A stretch of 6,511 bases of DNA from an uncultured Actinomycetes bacterium (GTDB lineage Bacteria; Actinomycetota; Actinomycetes; S36-B12; UBA5976): NCBI GenBank assembly GCA_903925705.1, contig CAIYGJ010000023.1, forward strand, positions 1 through 6,511, in the 5' to 3' direction. Of the stretch, positions 1-6,484 are shown one piece after another (within the stretch, counting starts at the first letter, position 1; every line of letters begins with the position of its first letter). The position numbers and the translations under genes are program-made. Under the pieces are notes generated by a model that did not search any database, was not told where the DNA came from, and saw nothing but the letters and a program-made list of their open reading frames with translations.

Positions 1-459
1 AAAATACTCATTGGTGGCCATATTGCAGAATTAATTGATTTACCAGGCATTTACGACCTGCACGGCTTTTCTGAAGACGAACATCAGTACGGTGGCGTTG
101 AAGCGGTAACTGGCGATCAGTCTGGTGTTCCAGTAATGCTTAACACTTTGAAGCAACGTCGCGACACTGCACTTGACTTATTGCGTCAGATGCCGGGCGT
201 AAAGGTGCACACTCCAGAAGCAGGTTTCTACTTGTTCCCAGATGTAACCGAAGCAATGGCTAACAAGGGCATCACAGATCTTGGTGACTTTGCCCAGCAG
301 GCGCTGCATGCAACTGGCGTTTCGTTCTGTACTCGTCGTCACTTTGGTCGCCCGCAGGAAGGCGAAAACGAACAGTACATTCGCCTAGCTTTCTCAGGCA
401 TCGATAACAGTGACATTTCTGATGGACTTAAGTTCATGGGTGAATGGATCGCTGAATAA
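1..459 (+). CDS. Class I/II PLP-dependent aminotransferase, C-terminal part (5' end outside window)
   Basis: The reading frame is open from the first base to the TAA at 457-459, giving 152 residues that begin mid-protein. The stretch around RRDTALDLLRQMPGV followed by PEAGFYLFPDV is the classic small-domain signature of fold-type I aminotransferases. The later YIRLAFSG carries the conserved Arg (codon 382-384, residue 128 of the fragment) that in this family binds the substrate alpha-carboxylate. The PLP-binding lysine and the large domain lie upstream of the window, so substrate specificity cannot be judged. An internal ATG at 136 is only a methionine inside the domain, because homology-like sequence continues upstream of it. 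The gene abuts the following dehydrogenase with no gap (TAA then ATG), so the two are probably co-transcribed and translationally coupled. That pairing fits an enzyme making a 2-oxo acid such as hydroxypyruvate or glyoxylate, but this is inference. Aspartate- or alanine-type activity is equally possible. Confidence 0.88.
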   Translation, partial: KILIGGHIAELIDLPGIYDLHGFSEDEHQYGGVEAVTGDQSGVPVMLNTLKQRRDTALDLLRQMPGVKVHTPEAGFYLFPDVTEAMANKGITDLGDFAQQALHATGVSFCTRRHFGRPQEGENEQYIRLAFSGIDNSDISDGLKFMGEWIAE

Positions 460-1422
460 ATGGCGAAAGTTGTTGTAACTGGCAAGATTCCAACTGGTGG
501 ACTCGAGCGACTTAAGGCCGAGCACGAAGTAACTGCTTGGGAAAGCGACGATGCGATTACTCGCGGCGAACTGCTAACCATGGTTGCTGGCGCAGACGCA
601 ATTGTTTCGTTGTTGACCGAAAAAATTGATGATGAGTTACTCGATGCTGCCGGACCACAACTGAAGTCAGTCTCTAACGTTGCAGTGGGCTACAACAACA
701 TCGATGTGCCAGCTTGTGAAAAGCGTGGAGTGCTTGTTACAAACACTCCCGGCGTTCTGACTGAAGCTACGGCAGACATTGCAATGTCTTTGATTCTTAT
801 GGCCACTCGTCGCCTGGGTGAAGGGGAGCGAGTAATTCGCGCGCAAGAGCCTTGGCAGTGGGGAATGTTCTACATGCTTGGCATGGGACTGCAAGGCCGC
901 CAGCTTGGCATCGTAGGAATGGGTCAAATCGGAATTGCTACCGCGCGCCGAGCTAAGGCATTTGGCATGAACATTGCTTACACTCGTCGTTCACCGCTTG
1001 AAGATCATGTTGTTGAAGAATTAGACGCAAAGTACATGTCCATGGATGAGCTAATTGAATCCAGCGACATCCTTTCGCTGCATTGTCCGTACTCACCGGC
1101 AACCCATCACTTAATGAGCGAGAACCAGTTTGCTCGAATGAAGAAGACTGCATTCTTAATCAATACCGCGCGCGGCCCTATCGTTGATGAAGCAGCTTTA
1201 GTAAATGCTTTGAAGTCCGGCGAGATTGCTGGTGCTGGTCTAGATGTGTTCGAAAATGAGCCAATTGTTCATCTAGGATTGCTGGAACTCGATAACGCGG
1301 TCTTGATTCCGCATCTGGGATCAGCAACGGTTGAAACACGTGCTGCTATGGCAGACATTGCCGCGACAAATGCGTTAGCAATTCTGGCGGGGACACAAGC
1401 ACCAAACCTTGTCACCTCGTAA
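460..1422 (+). CDS. D-2-hydroxyacid dehydrogenase, glyoxylate/hydroxypyruvate reductase (D-glycerate dehydrogenase) type
   Basis: This 320-residue protein has the usual length for the family. It likely reduces glyoxylate or hydroxypyruvate to glycolate or D-glycerate in the cytoplasm. The substrate-domain block VAVGYNNIDV (74-83), followed by TNTPGVLTEATAD (94-106), is characteristic of the GyaR/GRHPR branch. The Rossmann motif GMGQIG is at 153-158. The catalytic set is complete: Arg238 in NTARGP, Glu267 in DVFENEP and His285 in IPHLGSAT. At the end of the second Rossmann strand the sequence reads YTRRSP (174-179), with two Arg and no acidic residue. Known NADPH-preferring relatives such as E. 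coli GhrB have a similar Arg-Arg, so NADPH preference is inferred. The ATG directly follows the aminotransferase stop. Only a weak GGA (446-448) lies upstream, so coupling to the preceding gene is likely. Other 2-oxo acids are possible substrates; the family call is firm. Confidence 0.92.
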   Translation: MAKVVVTGKIPTGGLERLKAEHEVTAWESDDAITRGELLTMVAGADAIVSLLTEKIDDELLDAAGPQLKSVSNVAVGYNNIDVPACEKRGVLVTNTPGVLTEATADIAMSLILMATRRLGEGERVIRAQEPWQWGMFYMLGMGLQGRQLGIVGMGQIGIATARRAKAFGMNIAYTRRSPLEDHVVEELDAKYMSMDELIESSDILSLHCPYSPATHHLMSENQFARMKKTAFLINTARGPIVDEAALVNALKSGEIAGAGLDVFENEPIVHLGLLELDNAVLIPHLGSATVETRAAMADIAATNALAILAGTQAPNLVTS

Positions 1423-1439
1423 CGGATAGTTCACAGTTA

Positions 1440-1452
1440 GCGCGGTTCGCGC
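1440..1452 (+). other. Small GC-only hairpin after the dehydrogenase gene
   Basis: The sequence GCGCG-GTT-CGCGC forms a perfect 5 bp all-GC stem with a 3-base loop, starting 17 bases after the dehydrogenase stop. It has no following T-run, so it is not a canonical intrinsic terminator. Actinobacterial genomes do use terminators lacking a U-tract, and its position between two transcription units fits that role. Chance is a serious alternative for so short a stem. Confidence 0.3.
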
Positions 1453-1459
1453 CGATTAA

Positions 1460-1471
1460 GGCTCGCAAGCC
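1460..1471 (+). other. Second small hairpin, in the argG promoter region
   Basis: The sequence GGCT-CGCA-AGCC is a perfect 4 bp stem with a tetraloop, 7 bases downstream of the first hairpin. It covers most of where a -35 element would sit for the TAGACT box at 1481. It could be a regulator site or part of a terminator tail, or it could be chance. It does not resemble the AT-rich ARG box recognised by ArgR. Confidence 0.2.
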
Positions 1472-1480
1472 CCGTTCCAA

Positions 1481-1486
1481 TAGACT
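1481..1486 (+). promoter_or_regulatory. -10 element TAGACT of a leaderless argG promoter
   Basis: TAGACT matches the actinobacterial -10 consensus TANNNT. It ends 6 bases before the argG ATG (spacer TTCAAC), so the expected transcription start coincides with the A of the start codon. No Shine-Dalgarno-like purine run is present between the box and the ATG, which agrees with leaderless translation, a common mode in Actinobacteria. The region 17-18 bases upstream (about 1457-1463, TAAGGCT) is a poor -35 match, which is also common for such promoters. This is the only gap in the window large enough for a dedicated promoter of the argG operon. Confidence 0.55.
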
Positions 1487-1492
1487 TTCAAC

Positions 1493-2908
1493 ATGTCTAA
1501 AGTCCTTGCCTCATTGCCGGTTGGCGAAAAAGTCGGAATCGCGTTTTCTGGAGGACTTGATACCTCGGTCGCAGTGGCTTGGATGCGCAGCAAGGGTGCG
1601 ATTCCTTGCACCTATACCGCCGACTTGGGCCAGTATGACGAACCAGACATTGACTCGGTGCCAGCGCGGGCCGGTGAATATGGCGCAGAAATATCTCGAC
1701 TTGTTGATTGCAAGGAAGCCCTAGTTAACGAAGGTTTGGCTGCGATTGCTTGCGGCGCTTTCCATATTCGTTCTGGCGGTAAGCAGTACTTCAACACAAC
1801 ACCCCTTGGTCGCGCAGTAACCGGAACTTTACTTGTGCGAGCCATGCTGAGCGATCAAGTTGATATCTGGGGCGATGGTTCAACTTATAAAGGCAATGAC
1901 ATCGAACGGTTCTATCGTTATGGCCTTCTTGCCAATCCAAACCTTCGGGTCTACAAGCCTTGGTTAGACGCTGACTTTGTTCGCGAGCTTGGTGGCCGCA
2001 AAGAAATGTCAGAATGGTTAGTCACAAACAACTTGCCATATCGCGACAGCACGGAAAAAGCGTATTCAACGGATGCAAATATTCTTGGTGCTACCCATGA
2101 AGCAAAAACTTTAGAGCACCTTGACGTCTCAATGGAAATTGTCGAGCCGATCATGGGAGTTCGGTTCTGGGATGACTCAGTAAAGATTGCTTCCGAAGAT
2201 GTGACCATTACTTACAACCAGGGACTTCCAGTTGCCATAAATGGCAAAGAGTTTTCCGACGTTGTTGAATTGATGAAGGAAGCAAATTCCATCGGTGGCC
2301 GACATGGTCTGGGAATGTCTGACCAAATCGAAAACCGCATCATTGAGGCCAAGAGTCGCGGCATTTATGAAGCTCCAGGCATGGCGCTGTTCTTTATCGC
2401 GTACGAGCGACTACTTAGTGCGATTCATAACGAAGACACAATTGCCAATTATCACGCGGAAGGTCGCAGGCTAGGGCGGTTGTTGTACGAGGGTCGCTGG
2501 TTTGATCCACAAGCTCTAATGCTTCGGGAATCCCTGCAGCGCTGGGTTGCCTCAGCGGTGACAGGCGAAGTAACAATTCGCCTACGTCGCGGTGACGATT
2601 ACTCAATCACCAATACTTGTGGACCAGCACTGAGTTACCACCCAGAAAAACTCTCAATGGAACGCACTGATAATGCTGCCTTCGGTCCCACCGATCGCAT
2701 TGGTCAGCTAACTATGCGAAATCTTGACATTGCCGATACCCGAGCCAAGCTTGAGCTTTACCAAGCGCAAGGACAGATCGACTCGAAAACCTTTGGACTT
2801 GTTGGCGATATGAAGTCTGGCCAATCAAACTCCATCACATCGTCTAAGCCGAATGATGACTCGGACGCTGGCCTAAACCGAGCTGCTTTTGACGCAGGTA
2901 CCGACTAA
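1493..2908 (+). CDS. argG: Argininosuccinate synthase, long (E. coli-like) form
   Basis: ArgG condenses citrulline and aspartate, with ATP cleaved to AMP and pyrophosphate, to give argininosuccinate, the penultimate step of arginine synthesis. The N-type ATP pyrophosphatase loop AFSGGLDTS is at residues 17-25. The strongly conserved blocks YFNTTPLGRAVTGT (99-112), WGDGSTYKGNDIERFYRY (126-143), EKAYSTDANILGATHEAK (188-205) and the run from GGRHGLGMSDQIENR (268-282) to YEAPGMAL (292-299) follow E. coli ArgG almost word for word. At 471 residues it belongs to the roughly 450-residue class rather than the roughly 400-residue class found in M. tuberculosis-type arg clusters. The last 30 residues (about 441-471) are Ser/Asp/Asn-rich, look disordered, and extend past the E. 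coli end. The start is fixed by close N-terminal alignment with E. coli ArgG. No other arg gene is visible nearby. Expression probably comes from the leaderless promoter at 1481, and two transporters follow in the same operon. Confidence 0.97.
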   Translation: MSKVLASLPVGEKVGIAFSGGLDTSVAVAWMRSKGAIPCTYTADLGQYDEPDIDSVPARAGEYGAEISRLVDCKEALVNEGLAAIACGAFHIRSGGKQYFNTTPLGRAVTGTLLVRAMLSDQVDIWGDGSTYKGNDIERFYRYGLLANPNLRVYKPWLDADFVRELGGRKEMSEWLVTNNLPYRDSTEKAYSTDANILGATHEAKTLEHLDVSMEIVEPIMGVRFWDDSVKIASEDVTITYNQGLPVAINGKEFSDVVELMKEANSIGGRHGLGMSDQIENRIIEAKSRGIYEAPGMALFFIAYERLLSAIHNEDTIANYHAEGRRLGRLLYEGRWFDPQALMLRESLQRWVASAVTGEVTIRLRRGDDYSITNTCGPALSYHPEKLSMERTDNAAFGPTDRIGQLTMRNLDIADTRAKLELYQAQGQIDSKTFGLVGDMKSGQSNSITSSKPNDDSDAGLNRAAFDAGTD

Positions 2909-3799
2909 GTGCCAAAACAACTCGAGCGCTACGCCCCAGCGTTATTCGTTTTCCTTTGGAGCACTGGTTTTGTTGGCGCAAAGTACATCGTGCCTTATGC
3001 CGAACCATTTACATTCTTAACAATCAGATACTTTTTCGCTGCGCTCATTCTTTTTCTTATTGCTGCCGCGTTTAAACAACCCCTAAAACTCACTAAAGAT
3101 CAATTCAAAGCCTCATTTGCTGTTGGCATGTTGTTGCATGTGATCTATATCGGTGGCGTCTTCTACGCAGTTAGCCTTGGCGTCTCTGCTGGAATCAGCG
3201 CGGTAATCGTAAGTATCCAACCAGTTCTGGTGTCACTATTAGCAGTCCCATTGCTAGGGGAGCGCTTGCGCTGGGTGCAAGTCGTTGGTTTGTTTCTAGG
3301 CGTTGCGGGCATTGCATTGTTGCTTTTGCCAAAGGTTTTCCAAGGTGATTACACCGCAACAACTTCACTCACAGGAATTTTCATTTGCGTTATTGCACTG
3401 CTTGGAACGAGTGGTGGCTACTTAGTGCAAAAGAAACTTGGCGGCGAGATCCCATTCCTGAGTGGAACTGGAGCTCAATATGCAGTTAGCGCAATCGCGT
3501 TTGCAATCCTTTCCTTTTCGACAGAAGATCAGATCATCCAATGGGTGCCACAATTCTTCTTTGGCTTAACTTGGATTGTCTTGATGCTTTCAATCGCTTC
3601 TATTGTTTTGCTTTATGGCATGTTGCGCACTGGAAGCGCCAGCAAAGTATCGAGTTTGTATTACTTAGTTCCGCCGACCGCAGCTGTTCAGGCTTACTTT
3701 TTGTTCGATGAGGTTATTGCTCCTGTAGGAATTATTGGCATGGCTCTTGCTGGCTTAGGCGTGGTCCTTGTAATGAGACAGAGTACAAAAGTTAAATAA
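2909..3799 (+). CDS. EamA-family (DMT superfamily) membrane transporter, first of a tandem pair
   Basis: This 296-residue integral membrane protein has about ten hydrophobic segments (roughly 9-28, 35-54, 68-90, 95-113, 122-140, 154-172, 186-203, 215-237, 248-266, 272-289). They are arranged as two five-helix EamA repeats. The family hallmark PVLVSLLAVPLLGERL (105-120) closes helix 4, and FDEVI (266-270) is its counterpart in the second repeat. EamA proteins are usually exporters or uptake carriers for amino acids or other small metabolites; specificity cannot be read from sequence. The start is GTG, immediately after the argG TAA (TAAGTG, zero gap), with only a weak AGG at 2896-2898. No other start gives the normal N-terminus (ERYAPALFVFLWSTGFVGAK). 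The junction implies co-translation with argG, so a substrate linked to arginine, citrulline or aspartate metabolism is a reasonable guess and no more. Confidence 0.9.
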   Translation: MPKQLERYAPALFVFLWSTGFVGAKYIVPYAEPFTFLTIRYFFAALILFLIAAAFKQPLKLTKDQFKASFAVGMLLHVIYIGGVFYAVSLGVSAGISAVIVSIQPVLVSLLAVPLLGERLRWVQVVGLFLGVAGIALLLLPKVFQGDYTATTSLTGIFICVIALLGTSGGYLVQKKLGGEIPFLSGTGAQYAVSAIAFAILSFSTEDQIIQWVPQFFFGLTWIVLMLSIASIVLLYGMLRTGSASKVSSLYYLVPPTAAVQAYFLFDEVIAPVGIIGMALAGLGVVLVMRQSTKVK

Positions 3800-4692
3800 T
3801 GTTGGACGCATTTGTTGCACGATTTGCTCCAGCTATTTTTGTTCTACTTTGGAGTTCGGGATTTGTTGGCGCTAAGTTTCTTTTGCCACATGCCCAGCCG
3901 TTTACGTTACTAACGGTTAGATTTGCGATAACTGCGACAATTTTGCTTTCGCTTGCTGCCGTCACAAGGTCTCCGATGAAAATGACCAAGTCCCAGTATA
4001 TGCGAGCGGGTTATATCTCTCTATTCCTACATTTCGCTTACACCGGAGGAATCTTTGTCGCTATTCATGAAGGAGTATCTGCTGGCATAACTGCAGTCAT
4101 CGTCAGTCTGCAGCCAGTTTTGGTCTCACTACTTGCGATCCCATTACTTGGCGAGCGCCTACGCGCGTCACAGGTTGCGGGCCTGGCACTTGGCCTAACT
4201 GGAGTGACCTTACTGTTAGTGCCAAAAATTCTGCAAGGAAATACCTCACTTGCTTTCTCAACCATAGGAGTATTGGCTGCCGGGTTTGCACTCGTTGGTA
4301 GCGTCTGGGGCACTTTAGAACAGAAACGCTATGGCTCTGATCTACCTATTCTTTATGGCCTTGCCTTCCAGTACACAGTGAGCGGAGTGCTGCTGGGCAT
4401 CCTGGCAGTCACCACGGAGACGTTGGTTATCGAGTGGTCGATGCAATTCGTCGCAGTTTTGCTTTGGATCGTACTTGGCGTTTCTATCGGTTCAGTAATC
4501 ATGTTGTTCTATCTACTTCGCCGAGGATCCGCAGGATCGGTTTCTAGTTTGCTCTATTTGGGCACTCCGTTGGCAGCAACCTTTGGCTATATCTTCTTTG
4601 ACGAGCACATTAGTTCGGTAGGTGCAATCGGAATGGCCATCGCAGTATTTGGAGTTTGGCTCGTGCTTCGTCAGGAAAAAGTAAAAGCTTAA
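3799..4692 (+). CDS. EamA-family (DMT superfamily) membrane transporter, second of a tandem pair
   Basis: This 297-residue protein has the same ten-helix, two-repeat layout as its neighbour. The helix-4 signature PVLVSLLAIPLLGERL is at 106-121 and FFDEHI at 266-271. It aligns to the upstream transporter without gaps (offset one residue), with 148 of 296 positions identical by hand count, so the pair arose by an old tandem duplication. Residues 92-121 are 27/30 identical, whereas the helix 5-7 region (about 152-201) is only about 36% identical, suggesting shared mechanism but diverged substrate or partner surfaces. The ATG overlaps the previous TAA by one base (TAATG), and no Shine-Dalgarno run is visible, so translation probably depends on reinitiation. 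This would give roughly matched amounts of both proteins. Whether they act as a heteromer or as separate carriers is unknown. Confidence 0.9.
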   Translation: MLDAFVARFAPAIFVLLWSSGFVGAKFLLPHAQPFTLLTVRFAITATILLSLAAVTRSPMKMTKSQYMRAGYISLFLHFAYTGGIFVAIHEGVSAGITAVIVSLQPVLVSLLAIPLLGERLRASQVAGLALGLTGVTLLLVPKILQGNTSLAFSTIGVLAAGFALVGSVWGTLEQKRYGSDLPILYGLAFQYTVSGVLLGILAVTTETLVIEWSMQFVAVLLWIVLGVSIGSVIMLFYLLRRGSAGSVSSLLYLGTPLAATFGYIFFDEHISSVGAIGMAIAVFGVWLVLRQEKVKA

Positions 4693-4701
4693 GTCTTTGA
4701 T

Positions 4702-6483
4702 CTAACCAAGATCGTCACTGAGTGAAACCCAGCGATTCTCTAGTTCTTCCTTTTCCATGATTAATGGCTGCAGATCGTCATTAAGCGTGGCAACTTTTTC
4801 GAAATTGGAAGAATGTGTTTCCATCTCACCAAGAATTTCTTTGATTGATACATCCAGCTTTGCAATCGAGCGCTCAATGCGCTGCAGATCTTTTTGCATA
4901 TCTCGCTTCTGAGTGGCAGTAAGTTCCACTTTCGGTGCGCCAGCATCCTGGGTGAACGCTGTTGGTTCATCGGGCTGAGCCTTGCGAAGCTTTAGATACT
5001 CTTCCAGTCCACCAGGAAGATTACGTAGCGAACCGTCACCCATAACGCCAACAAAAGTGTCACAGACTCGTTCTAAGAAGTATCTATCGTGGGAAACCAC
5101 GAGTAAGGTGCCAGCAAAACTATCTAACAAATCTTCAAGTGCTGCCAAGGTTTCAACATCGAAGTCGTTTGTTGGTTCATCCAGAATCAAAACGTTGGGG
5201 CCACCCATAAGCAGGCGAGTCAGCTGCAATCGTCGACGCTCGCCACCTGAAAGATCACCAACTGGAGTCCATTGGGCATCTGAGCCAAAGCCAAGGCGTT
5301 CGCCAAGTTGAGAGGCACTTAAAGATTTACCTTTTCCAATCTCAACGTGAGTCGAGATGTGCTCAATAGCTTCTAATACACGCCACTTTGGGTTTAGTTC
5401 TTCAAGGTGTTGAGATAGGAATGCTGGCTTTACAGTGGTGCCGGTAACGAGTTTGCCCGCTGCAACTTCAAGCTGACCCGTCAATACCTTGAGCAGTGTC
5501 GTTTTGCCTGCGCCATTAACTCCTGCGATACCAATTCGATCGCCAGGCCCAACAGTCCAATCTAAGCCCTTGAAAAGATCCCGATCGCCAACGCGAATAG
5601 TTGCATTGTGAAGCTCATAAACCGTTTTACCTAAACGAGCATTCGCAAATGCCAATAGTTCAACATTGTTACGCGGGGGAGGTTCATTTTCGATTAACTC
5701 GTTAGCAGCATCGATTCGAAATTTTGGCTTGCTAGTTCGCGCTGGCGCTCCGCGGCGTAGCCAGGCTAGTTCCTTCTTAATAAGCATGTTTCGTTTTTGT
5801 TCTTCAACACTGGACTGTCGCATGCGCTCAGCTTTGGCTAAAACATAAGCAGAGTAGCCTCCGTCATATTCTTCAATCTGGCCATCGATAACTTCCCAGG
5901 TGCGATCGCTAACTTCATCAAGGAACCAGCGATCGTGAGTAACGACGGCTACAGCTAAACCGCGGCGAGCCTTTAAGTGATCAGCAAGCCATGTGACTGC
6001 TTCAACGTCCAGGTGGTTAGTTGGTTCATCGAGAAGCAATACATCTAGATCGCTGATAAGTAGTTTTGCCAGAGCTACGCGTCGGCGTTCGCCACCGGAA
6101 AGTGGTCCCATCTCGCGGGCCAGAATTGCTTCACCGAACCCACCAAATAGCCCAGTTAAAACGTCGCGGGCTTTTGAATTTGTAGCCCATTCGTGATCTG
6201 CCTGATCGCCTAACACAATGTCGCGAACCGTGGCCTTGGGATCAGCTTTATCGATTTGCGACAAGGTTCCCATGTGGGTTCCATTGGCCATCGAAACTCG
6301 GCCGTCATTTGGAGTTTCTTGACCGCCCAAGATCTTTACCAGCGAGGATTTACCGCCACCATTGCGGCCAACGATTCCAATTCGAGCGCCTTCGGCCAGT
6401 CCGAGAGAAACATGATCAAGTACTGCGCCTTTGCCATAGGACAACGAGACATTCTCGAGATTTATTAGATTACGGGGAGCCAC
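4702..6483 (-). CDS. ABC-F family ATPase, Uup-like
   Basis: This 593-residue soluble protein has two ABC ATPase domains and no membrane segments. It belongs to the ABC-F class, which acts on ribosomes rather than in transport. Domain 1 has Walker A GRNGGGKS (39-46), signature LSGGE (128-132), Walker B with catalytic Glu153 in LLLDEPTNHLD, and switch His183. Domain 2 has GVNGAGKT (321-328), LSGGE (411-415), Glu436 in LILDEPTNDFD, and His465. All catalytic residues are intact. The interdomain linker (about 212-265) contains the Arg/Lys-rich KKELAWLRRGAPARTSKPKF block typical of ABC-F proteins. There is no long arm insertion in domain 1, unlike EttA. The C-terminus (about 524-590) is a predicted coiled coil as in Uup, and TNDFDVETL in domain 2 is also Uup-like. 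The start is GTG at 6483, with GAAAGG seven bases upstream. The gene is convergent with the argG operon. A translation or ribosome-assembly role is inferred; an antibiotic-resistance role is less likely. Confidence 0.93.
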   Translation of the reverse strand: MAPRNLINLENVSLSYGKGAVLDHVSLGLAEGARIGIVGRNGGGKSSLVKILGGQETPNDGRVSMANGTHMGTLSQIDKADPKATVRDIVLGDQADHEWATNSKARDVLTGLFGGFGEAILAREMGPLSGGERRRVALAKLLISDLDVLLLDEPTNHLDVEAVTWLADHLKARRGLAVAVVTHDRWFLDEVSDRTWEVIDGQIEEYDGGYSAYVLAKAERMRQSSVEEQKRNMLIKKELAWLRRGAPARTSKPKFRIDAANELIENEPPPRNNVELLAFANARLGKTVYELHNATIRVGDRDLFKGLDWTVGPGDRIGIAGVNGAGKTTLLKVLTGQLEVAAGKLVTGTTVKPAFLSQHLEELNPKWRVLEAIEHISTHVEIGKGKSLSASQLGERLGFGSDAQWTPVGDLSGGERRRLQLTRLLMGGPNVLILDEPTNDFDVETLAALEDLLDSFAGTLLVVSHDRYFLERVCDTFVGVMGDGSLRNLPGGLEEYLKLRKAQPDEPTAFTQDAGAPKVELTATQKRDMQKDLQRIERSIAKLDVSIKEILGEMETHSSNFEKVATLNDDLQPLIMEKEELENRWVSLSDDLG

Positions 6484-6484
6484 G

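Noticed and set aside
136..459. Treating the ATG at 136 as the start of a small complete protein
   Set aside because: The same frame is open back to base 1 with aminotransferase-like sequence before it, and the ATG sits inside the domain. The gene is simply cut by the window edge.
1423..1492. ArgR operator (ARG box) or arginine-responsive leader upstream of argG
   Set aside because: No TGAAT/ATTCA-type palindrome is present, and the probable leaderless start leaves no 5' UTR for a leader element.
3792..3989. Antisense open frame across the junction of the two transporter genes
   Set aside because: The encoded protein has no recognisable features and lies entirely opposite well-supported membrane-protein codons. 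It is a shadow of the real genes.
4698..4714. Hairpin TGATCT-AACCA-AGATCG at the convergent gene ends, as a possible bidirectional terminator
   Set aside because: The stem is only 5 Watson-Crick pairs, AT-rich, includes the ABC-F stop and last codons, and has no adjacent T-run on either strand. It is too weak to annotate.
4982..5311. 109-codon plus-strand frame opposite the ABC-F gene
   Set aside because: The sequence is Ser/Arg/Pro-rich, low-complexity, typical of an antisense frame, and opposite a domain with intact ABC motifs.
5902..5909. GCGATCGC palindrome resembling the cyanobacterial HIP1 repeat
   Set aside because: It is a single copy inside the ABC-F coding sequence. Nearby GATCGC strings are explained by codons, and nothing else in the window is cyanobacterial.
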